Shown in pieces: positions 58,452 to 64,000 of a stretch of 64,000 nucleotides of DNA (position 1 is the stretch's first letter; the number at the start of each line of letters is the position of its first letter). The notes under the pieces are model-generated. The model saw nothing but the letters and a program-made list of their open reading frames with translations, did not search any database and was not told where the DNA came from. The stretch lies in assembly GCF_001874525.1 (NCBI RefSeq), contig NZ_LKAQ01000004.1:621531-685530 (forward strand). Direction: 5' to 3'. Source of the stretch: Pseudodesulfovibrio hydrargyri (GTDB taxonomy: Bacteria > Desulfobacterota > Desulfovibrionia > Desulfovibrionales > Desulfovibrionaceae). Both the position numbers and the translations under genes were made by a program.

Positions 58452-59111
58452 CTAGGCAACGGCTTCTTTCAAGGCGGCCAGGACCTGATCGCGGTCCATG
58501 TCCGTGGTGTCGATGACGGCCGCATCACTCGCCGCCTTGAGCGGGGCCACGGCCCGGTTGCGGTCCTGGTCGTCGCGTTTGGCGATCTGTTCCTTGAGCG
58601 CCCCGAGATCGGCGGGCTTGTCCATCTCTCGCAGCTGCAGGAACCGGCGGCGGGCGCGTTCGTCCACCGAGGCGTCCAGAAAAAACTTATGCGGGGCGTC
58701 CGGAAAGATCACGGTGCCCATGTCGCGGCCCTCGGCCACCAGGGAATACTTCGCCCCCAGTGCCTGCTGGGCGTGCTTCAGGAAGGTCCGGATGACCGGC
58801 AGGGTGGCCACGTTCGAGGCCCACATGCCGACCTCCTCGGTGCGGATTTCGTCCCCAATGGGCGTGCCGTTCAGGGACAGGACCGAATCCTCGCCCACCC
58901 CGGACAGCGCGTACTCGAAGTCCGCCAGGGCCTCTTCCAGCCGTGCTTCGGGCCATTCCCAGGCCCCTTTGCCGAGCTTCCAGGCCACGGACCGGAACAT
59001 GGCCCCGGTGTCCAGGTACGGGATGGACAGCAGCCGGGCCAGCCGCTTGGCCATGGTGGACTTGCCCACCCCGGCCGGGCCGTCAATGGTCACGATCAGG
59101 GGGTTACCCAT
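58452..59111 (-). CDS. cmk: Cytidylate kinase
   Basis: 219 residues from ATG 59111, overlapping the hisC stop by 8 nt. P-loop GPAGVGKSTMAKRLA near 10-24, CMP-binding DTGAMFRSVAW near 35-45, and VAEGRDMGTVIFPDAPHKFF LDA near 125-147. Phosphorylates CMP and dCMP. Overlapping genes indicate translational coupling within hisC-cmk-serS. Confidence 0.95.
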   Translation of the reverse strand: MGNPLIVTIDGPAGVGKSTMAKRLARLLSIPYLDTGAMFRSVAWKLGKGAWEWPEARLEEALADFEYALSGVGEDSVLSLNGTPIGDEIRTEEVGMWASNVATLPVIRTFLKHAQQALGAKYSLVAEGRDMGTVIFPDAPHKFFLDASVDERARRRFLQLREMDKPADLGALKEQIAKRDDQDRNRAVAPLKAASDAAVIDTTDMDRDQVLAALKEAVA

Positions 59112-60204
59112 TGAGGATGTCCCCCACGGCCTTGATGAACAGCTCGTTCTCCCTGTCCGTGCCCACGTTCGCGCGGATGCAATCGGCCAGGCCGAAGCTG
59201 CCCAGGTGGCGGACGATGATGCCCTGCTCAAGCAGGGTCTGGAAAAGCGTCTTGGCGTCCATGGGCGGCCGGAACATGACGAAGTTGGACTGGCTGGGCC
59301 AGACCTTGCACCCGAGCCGGGTCAGCTCCCTGGTGAAATACTCGCGCCCGTGCATGACCACGCTCAAGGTTTCGTTGAAGAAGGTATCGTCCTCCAGCGC
59401 GGCCAGCCCGGCCTCCTCGGCCAGCAGGTTGACCGTGAACGGAATGCGCGCGTTCCGAAGCAGCGCGGCCAGGTTTGCGGGCATGATCCCGTACCCCAGC
59501 CGCATGCCCGCCAGGCCGTACGCCTTGGAGAACGTACGCAGGCAGACCAGGTTCTCGAATCGGTCGAAGGCCTCGACCGGCGAATAGGACTCCGGCGGCC
59601 AGGCGAACTCGATGTACGCCTCGTCGACCACCAGCAGGCAGTCCTTGGGCAGCACGCCCGCCAGCACGGTCAGATCCTCCACCCCGGCGGCCAGCCCCGT
59701 GGGATTGTCCGGGCTGGTGACCACGACCATGGCCGTGTTCTCGTCCGCGGCCTCGGCCAGCCCGTCCAGGGGCAGGGCGCAGTCCTCGCCGCGCGGGACC
59801 ACCCGGTACTCCAGGCCGCACAGCTTGGCGCACATGCCGTACATGGCGAAGCTGTGCTCGTAAAAAACCACGTTGGACTTGCCCGGCACGGCCTTCATGC
59901 GGAAGAGCATGTCGATGATCTCGTCCGAGCCGTTGCCCACCAGCACGCACTCTTCGGGCACGCCCACGTTCTCGGCCACGGCCCGGGTCAGCCTCGGCGT
60001 ATGGTTCTCCGGATAGCGGAAGGCCCGCGCCGCGTTGCGCTCGATGGCCTTCATGACCAGCGGCGACGTGCCCAGCGGGTTCTCGTTGCTGGCCAGCTTG
60101 ATGACCGACTTGAGACCGTATTGCGCCTGGATCTGCTCGATGGTCAGACCCGGCACGTACGGTGCGAAATCCATGATCTCCGGACGAACGGTAAACTCTC
60201 TCAT
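59104..60204 (-). CDS. hisC: Histidinol-phosphate aminotransferase
   Basis: 366 residues from ATG 60204 after GAGGAGAGA. PLP-Lys segment RTFSKAYGLAGMRLGYGIM near 226-244; substrate phosphate motif KLASNENPLGTSPLVMKAIE near 38-57; SPDNPTGLAAGVEDL near 166. It transfers an amino group to imidazole-acetol phosphate in histidine synthesis. First gene of the operon with cmk and serS. Other his genes are not in the window. Confidence 0.95.
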   Translation of the reverse strand: MREFTVRPEIMDFAPYVPGLTIEQIQAQYGLKSVIKLASNENPLGTSPLVMKAIERNAARAFRYPENHTPRLTRAVAENVGVPEECVLVGNGSDEIIDMLFRMKAVPGKSNVVFYEHSFAMYGMCAKLCGLEYRVVPRGEDCALPLDGLAEAADENTAMVVVTSPDNPTGLAAGVEDLTVLAGVLPKDCLLVVDEAYIEFAWPPESYSPVEAFDRFENLVCLRTFSKAYGLAGMRLGYGIMPANLAALLRNARIPFTVNLLAEEAGLAALEDDTFFNETLSVVMHGREYFTRELTRLGCKVWPSQSNFVMFRPPMDAKTLFQTLLEQGIIVRHLGSFGLADCIRANVGTDRENELFIKAVGDILNG

Positions 60205-60257
60205 CACTCTCTCCTCAAAGAATGGCCTCGCCGGCGGGCGTCTCCGACGGCCGGGGC

Positions 60258-60321
60258 GCTGTCCCGGACCCCGCCAGAGAACCTTTTGAAAAAGGTTCTC
60301 TGGACTCTCCAAAACTTTTTG
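60258..60321 (-). repeat. R1 dispersed repeat
   Basis: AGAGAACCTTTT-GAA-AAAGGTTCTCT hairpin followed by TCCAAAACTTTTTGTG, the R1 head in reverse sense. It lies in the 60205-60585 gap, which holds no gene. Confidence 0.65.
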
Positions 60322-60411
60322 TGTGCCTTCGGCAGGGCCGTGCGGACGCGGGCTGCCGTGCCTTTTGTTCCCCTTGATACATCCCCCCCGCTTCCCCTCG
60401 CCTCCGCGAAA

Positions 60412-60528
60412 CGCCCAAAAAGTTTAGGAGGGTGAGAGGGGTTGGGGGGGCCGGGGGGAAGGGGAGAGAGGGAAGCCCTTTTCCAAAGGGTGCCCTCTCT
60501 CCCCTTCCCCCGGGCGCCGCAGGCGCAA
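60412..60528 (+). repeat. R1 dispersed repeat
   Basis: Head CCAAAAAGTTTAGGAGGGTG, then an extended hairpin (GGGGGAAGGGGAGAGAGGG against CCCTCTCTCCCCTTCCCCC), then GCGCCGCAGGCGC. Confidence 0.7.
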
Positions 60529-60530
60529 TA

Positions 60531-60557
60531 AAAAGGAACGGTCGAGACCGTTCCTTT
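60531..60557 (-). terminator. Terminator after uspA
   Basis: AAAGGAACGGTC-GA-GACCGTTCCTTT, then TTATTG on the minus strand. Confidence 0.85.
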
Positions 60558-60585
60558 ATATGGTTTAGGTCGGTCCGTAAAGGAA

Positions 60586-61026
60586 CTAGCTGGGCCGGAC
60601 GGTGAGGACCGGGGCCTTGGAGCTCTTGACCACCTTTTCGGCCACCGAGCCGAACAGGATGCGGTCAATGCCCTTGCGGCCGTGGGTGCCCATGACGACC
60701 ATGTCGCACTTTTCGGCCTCGCAGATGGCCAGGATTTCCTCTGCGGGATAGCCGGTGACGACCTTGCCTTCCACGTTGAGATCGTTGAAGTTCTCCTTGA
60801 CGAAGGCGTTCATGGTGTCTTCGGCGCCGGTGACGATCTCGCCCACGAAGCTCTCGATGGAGCTGGGCGGCACGTGGAAGCCCACGTACTGGCTCAGGGA
60901 CGGCGCGACGTACAGCACCAGAATCTGGGCCCCGGAGCACTTGGCCATCATGTTCGCGTAGTCGGCCACCATGGGGCTGTAATCAGAAAAATCGACCGCA
61001 CACAGTATCTTCTTGATCTCGGGCAT
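60586..61026 (-). CDS. Universal stress protein UspA family
   Basis: 146 residues, RBS AAGGAGGAG. The UspA fold: KKILCAVDFSDYSPMVADYA near 5-24, and the ATP-binding motif MGTHGRKGIDRILFGSVAEK VVKSSKAPVLTV near 111-142. An ATP-binding stress protein. Divergent from the sigma-54-driven gene at 61303. Confidence 0.92.
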   Translation of the reverse strand: MPEIKKILCAVDFSDYSPMVADYANMMAKCSGAQILVLYVAPSLSQYVGFHVPPSSIESFVGEIVTGAEDTMNAFVKENFNDLNVEGKVVTGYPAEEILAICEAEKCDMVVMGTHGRKGIDRILFGSVAEKVVKSSKAPVLTVRPS

Positions 61027-61251
61027 GGTTTTCTCCTCCTTGCGTATTGTCTACCCCTCCGTCCAATGCGGAGAGCGATGATTCCTGCCTAATTTCTATA
61101 TGCCTCTCCCGCCCCGGATAGACAACCCTTTTCTTCTCCAGTACGGTTGCCGGGAGCCCAGGCACCCGCCGGATCGCCCCGGCGGCAGAAATTGCCGGGC
61201 TTTCATGTAAAAAGAATAAGCTTTTCCAATCAGTTGTCAATAGCCTGGCAT

Positions 61252-61266
61252 TGGCAAGGTCTTTGC
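61252..61266 (+). promoter_or_regulatory. Sigma-54 promoter
   Basis: TGGCAA-GGTCT-TTGC, one deviation from consensus; start near 61278, 25 nt before the gene at 61303. Confidence 0.75.
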
Positions 61267-61302
61267 AACATTTCAGGCAAACCACAGGATAGGAGTTGAA
61301 CC

Positions 61303-61773
61303 ATGAAGATCCGTCCTGATCAGATCGAGGGCGTCCAATCGGAACAAGCGCAGCGCCGCAACAAGGCGCGGCAGTCCGACGCGGACTTCGGGGATCTTCT
61401 CAATCAGGAAGTCGCGCGGGGAGAGAAGGCTGTATCGCAGCCCGTCGCGCCGCCCCTGATCGTGAACCCCCTGCTCGCCGCCGGACAGGTCGCCGCCGTG
61501 CAGCCCGTCTCCGAGGACGGCGCTCAGGTCGCGGGCCAGGTGGAATCCATCCTCGACAAGTGGGACGACTACGCCGCCACCCTCGCCGACCCCCAGGCCG
61601 GGCTCAAGTCCGCCTACGGGACCCTCGACGAAATAGCCGACGACGTGGCCACCCTCAAGGCCGAACAACCGGACCTCGAAAACACCCACCCCGGACTCAA
61701 GTCCATTGTCGACGAGTTGGAAACCCTCGCCGCCACCGAACAGTTCAAGTTCAACCGCGGCGACTACGCCTGA
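61303..61773 (+). CDS. Sigma-54-driven small protein of unknown function
   Basis: 156 residues, RBS GATAGGAG. The first 40 residues are polar (MKIRPDQIEGVQSEQAQRRN), then Ala/Pro-rich, then a helical tail (LDEIADDVATLKAEQPDLEN). No named family is recognised. The sigma-54 promoter 40 nt upstream and the general look (Gln/Glu-rich with a C-terminal helical domain) suggest a flagellar or motility-related protein; this is inference. Confidence 0.75.
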   Translation: MKIRPDQIEGVQSEQAQRRNKARQSDADFGDLLNQEVARGEKAVSQPVAPPLIVNPLLAAGQVAAVQPVSEDGAQVAGQVESILDKWDDYAATLADPQAGLKSAYGTLDEIADDVATLKAEQPDLENTHPGLKSIVDELETLAATEQFKFNRGDYA

Positions 61774-61850
61774 CCCGACCCACGACCCCATTTCGCCCGG
61801 CCCGGCCCACACCAGTGGACCGGGCCGCCCTCTTTTTAAAGGCATGCCTC

Positions 61851-61925
61851 CGGCGGCCAGAGGGGGAAACTTTTGAAAAAGTTTCCCCCTCTGGACTCCC
61901 CCTTCCAAACTTTTTATCGCCGCTT
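61851..61925 (-). repeat. R1 dispersed repeat
   Basis: Hairpin AGAGGGGGAAACTTTT-GAA-AAAGTTTCCCCCTCT, then CTTCCAAACTTTTTATCGCC, R1 head in reverse. Lies in the 61774-62259 gap, which also contains the third structured RNA. Confidence 0.7.
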
Positions 61926-61995
61926 CGCGGGGTAAGTGCGCCTAGAAAAGACCTCCAACTCAACAAAGAGTCGAGGTCCCGTCTTTTTCTTCCTT

Positions 61996-62170
61996 GGAGC
62001 GATTCGGGTGCACAGCACCCGACAGCGGCTCTTCCCCCGCGCTCGGAATAGGCTTTCGAGAGTGGGTCAGCTGTGCATTTTTCGAGGGTTCGCCTGACCG
62101 CAGCGTACCCCAGTACGTGAGGATCAGGCGGACCCTCGAAAAATGTGCAGATGGCCCGCTATCGGAAGCC
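61996..62170 (+). ncRNA. Candidate structured RNA element, copy C
   Basis: Short hairpin 61996-62031 (inner stem TCGGGTGC/GCACCCGA) and long helix 62051-62170. The arms 62051-62097 and 62124-62170 are 47 nt each. Compared with copy A, one T-G pair has become T-A and a C-G has become T-G at the neighbouring position, and an outer G-C in copy A is T-G here. The tip (CGTAC-CCCA-GTACG) matches copy A. It is 89 nt from the converging livF stop, unlike copies A and B which abut the neighbouring stop. Confidence 0.6.
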
Positions 62171-62204
62171 GCCCCCCTCCCCTGCGAAGCCGGACATACG
62201 CAAA

Positions 62205-62233
62205 GCCCCCCGAAAGCGCACGGCTTCCGGGGG
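62205..62233 (-). terminator. Terminator after livF
   Basis: CCCCCGGAA and TTTCGGGGG pair (one mismatch) on the minus strand, then GCTTTG. T-run is short. Confidence 0.6.
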
Positions 62234-62259
62234 ACCTACGATCTCTATAAAAGGGACGC

Positions 62260-62982
62260 CTATTCGCCCAGATACGCTTTGCGTATATCCGGATTCGCCA
62301 ACAATGCTTTAGCGTCATCCTCCATGACTACGTTGCCTGTTTCGAGGACGTAGCCCCGGGTGGCGGCCTGGAGGGCGAGGTTGGCGTTCTGTTCGACCAG
62401 GACCACGGTGACGCCCTGTTCGTTGATCATCTTGACGATGTCGAAGATCTGCTTGACCAGGAGCGGGGCCAAGCCCATGGACGGCTCGTCCAGGAGCAGG
62501 ACCTTGGGGCGGCTCATGAGCGCGCGGGCCATGGCCAGCATCTGCTGCTCGCCGCCGGACAGGGTGCCTCCCAGCTGTTTGCGCCGTTCGCGCAGTTTGG
62601 GGAACAGGTCGAAGACGCGCTCCACGTCGTCCTTGACCCCGGCGGCGTCGCGGCGGAAGAACGCGCCCATGTCCAGGTTCTCGAGCACGGTCAGGCGCGG
62701 GAAGATGCGCCGCCCCTCGGGCACCTGGCACAACCCCATGGTCGGCAGGATGTCCGAGTTCACACCGTTGATGCGCTCGCCCCGGTACAGGACGTCGCCC
62801 GAAACCGCCTTGACGATGTTGCATATGGTCATCAGCGTGGTGGACTTGCCCGCGCCGTTGGCCCCGATGATGGAGACCACCTCGCCTTCAAAGACCTTGA
62901 GCGAGATGCCCTTCAGGGCCTGGATGCGCCCATAGGCCGAGACCACGTTCTTCAGTTCGAGGATGGGAGCTTTTTCTGTCAT
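62260..62982 (-). CDS. livF: Branched-chain amino acid ABC transporter ATPase LivF
   Basis: 240 residues from ATG 62982. Walker A IIGANGAGKSTTLMTI near 39-54, Q-loop, ABC signature TLSGGEQQMLAMARAL near 142-157, Walker B VLLLDEPSMGLAPLL near 162-176. LivF energises uptake of branched-chain amino acids with LivG. No good ribosome site is seen because a hairpin repeat lies immediately upstream. LivM lies 290 bp upstream and no livG lies between. Confidence 0.95.
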   Translation of the reverse strand: MTEKAPILELKNVVSAYGRIQALKGISLKVFEGEVVSIIGANGAGKSTTLMTICNIVKAVSGDVLYRGERINGVNSDILPTMGLCQVPEGRRIFPRLTVLENLDMGAFFRRDAAGVKDDVERVFDLFPKLRERRKQLGGTLSGGEQQMLAMARALMSRPKVLLLDEPSMGLAPLLVKQIFDIVKMINEQGVTVVLVEQNANLALQAATRGYVLETGNVVMEDDAKALLANPDIRKAYLGE

Positions 62983-62991
62983 GTATGGTTG

Positions 62992-63105
62992 CCTCCGGCG
63001 GCCGGGGTAAGGGGAGGAAAAACACTTTGAAAAGGGTTCTTTCCTCCCCTTACCCCGGCCCCCCATCCCCTCCTTTTCCCAAACTTTTTATGCCGCTTCG
63101 CGGGG
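62992..63105 (-). repeat. R1 dispersed repeat between livM and livF
   Basis: Arms GGCCGGGGTAAGGGGAGGAAA and TTTCCTCCCCTTACCCCGGCC pair almost perfectly around a small loop, then CCTTTTCCCAAACTTTTTATG as the R1 head in reverse. Confidence 0.75.
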
Positions 63106-63205
63106 AGGGTGGTTGTCGGTATTATTCTCTCTGAGCCAGGCCTGCGCCTTGCGCCCATCACGCCGCCATATGGATTCATGCTGTCCCCCTTCTTCCCTGG
63201 CGGCG

Positions 63206-63264
63206 CGCCAAAAAGTTTGGAAAGGGGGTCCGGGGGGAAAACTTTTTCAAAAGTTTTCCCCCGG
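63206..63264 (+). repeat. R1 dispersed repeat 3' of livM
   Basis: GCGCGCCAAAAAGTTTGGAA head followed by hairpin GGGGGAAAACTTTT-TC-AAAAGTTTTCCCCC. On the minus strand it follows the livM stop by 8 nt and could act as a terminator. Confidence 0.75.
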
Positions 63265-63272
63265 TTCTTTTC

Positions 63273-64000
63273 TTAATCCGCTTCCTCGGACCGGCGGCCG
63301 ACGCGCTTGGCGGGCCAGATGCCGGCCGGGCGCACGAGCATCATCAGGGTCATGGCCCCGCCGAACACGAGCATGCGGTAGAGTTCGAATTCACGGAACA
63401 GCTCGGGCAGGGCCACCAGGGCGAGCACGCCGAGGATGACGCCGGGGATGGACCCCATGCCGCCGAGAATGACCATGGCCAGGACCATGGCGGATTCCAG
63501 GAAGGTGAAGGATTCCGGGCCGACGAACTTCATGCGCGCGGCGAAGAACGCCCCGGCGAAACCGGCGAAGGTCGCGCCCATGGCGTAGGCCAGCAGCTTG
63601 AGCAGAAAGGTGTTCACGCCCATGAGCTCGGCCGCGGTCTCATCCTCGCGGATGGCCTCCCAGGCGCGCCCGATGCGCGAATAGTTGAGCCGGTAGACCG
63701 CCAGGATGGTCACCACGGCCAGCCCGAGGATGATGTAGTACATGCTCGACAGGGAGCGGAATTCATAGCCGAACAGCTCGGGCCGGGGGATGGACAAAAT
63801 GCCGTTGGGGCCGTTGGTCAGGGACATCCAGTTGTTCAGGATGAGCCGGACGATCTCGCCGAAACCGAGGGTGACGATGGCCAGGTAGTCGCCGCGCATG
63901 CGCAGGGTCGGGTAGCCGATGATGCAGCCTGCGATGGCCGCTATGACCGCCGCGATGGGCAGGCAGAGCCAGAAGGACAGGCCGTAGTTGATGCTCAGGA
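63273..64000 (-). CDS. livM: Branched-chain amino acid ABC permease LivM, 5' end outside the window
   Basis: The minus strand is open from the TAA at 63273 to the window edge (242 codons). Several membrane helices are evident, with the LivM signature GYPTLRMRGDYLAIVTLGFG EIVRLILNNW, and the motif IGRAWEAIREDETAAELMGVN, the EAA-type loop that contacts the ATPase. Forms the membrane channel with LivH. Upstream part is missing. It ends 290 bp before LivF with no LivG between. Confidence 0.92.
   Translation of the reverse strand, partial: LSINYGLSFWLCLPIAAVIAAIAGCIIGYPTLRMRGDYLAIVTLGFGEIVRLILNNWMSLTNGPNGILSIPRPELFGYEFRSLSSMYYIILGLAVVTILAVYRLNYSRIGRAWEAIREDETAAELMGVNTFLLKLLAYAMGATFAGFAGAFFAARMKFVGPESFTFLESAMVLAMVILGGMGSIPGVILGVLALVALPELFREFELYRMLVFGGAMTLMMLVRPAGIWPAKRVGRRSEEAD

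Overview
The window looks like a chromosomal stretch from a high-GC (roughly 65% by eye) sulfate-reducing deltaproteobacterium of the Desulfovibrio/Pseudodesulfovibrio type. This rests on gene content and style, not on a marker gene: a TAXI-type TRAP transporter, fused DUF1007/NicO metal transporter, PIN-PhoH protein, many PAS sensor kinases and c-di-GMP proteins, sigma-54 and sigma-28 flagellar promoters, and strong AGGAGG ribosome sites. There is no rRNA, tRNA, CRISPR array, insertion sequence or prophage.

Layout. 1-10 kb: sensor kinases, the tRNA m1A58 methylase, a wyosine-synthetase-like radical SAM protein and ribonuclease G. 10-17 kb: nickel/cobalt transporter, Lrp-type regulator with alanine dehydrogenase, a lytic transglycosylase and PhoH. 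17-28 kb: FlgM-like anti-sigma factor behind a sigma-28 promoter, a dGTPase, HtpG, a MerR-like regulator, MauE-like membrane protein, sugar kinase, TPR protein and the flagellar hook protein FlgE behind a sigma-54 promoter. 28-38 kb: OmpH-like lipoprotein, HPt protein, a degenerate metallo-beta-lactamase-like protein, 3D-domain protein, lipoproteins with a ferredoxin-nitroreductase, a GGDEF protein with a ruined active site and a Cache-PAS-GGDEF-EAL protein. 38-46 kb: TAXI receptor and fused TRAP permease, an AT-rich orphan gene, a second TAXI receptor that is a lipoprotein, and malic enzyme. 46-56 kb: ACP-like protein, ThpR, exonuclease III, a 29-residue membrane peptide, DJ-1 family protein, flavoprotein, PurT, RdgB, a Rossmann-PAS kinase and RimO. 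57-64 kb: hisC-cmk-serS operon, UspA, a probable sigma-54-driven flagellar-type gene, LivF and the end of LivM.

The most unusual signal is noncoding. A 176-177 nt composite element occurs three times (6947-7123, 31689-31864, 61996-62170). Each copy is a short hairpin, then 19-20 nt, then two 46-47 nt arms closed by a conserved 26-nt tip with its own hairpin. The arms differ between copies, but pairing is kept by compensatory changes, and the wobble pairs are G-U only when the plus strand is read as RNA. This looks like a selected structured RNA. The short hairpin also occurs alone at 31559, 56375 and 56683. Several intergenic gaps are also filled by two further dispersed repeat families, one of long hairpins and one of 46-nt blocks, and the 56.3-57.1 kb gap is almost entirely hairpins.
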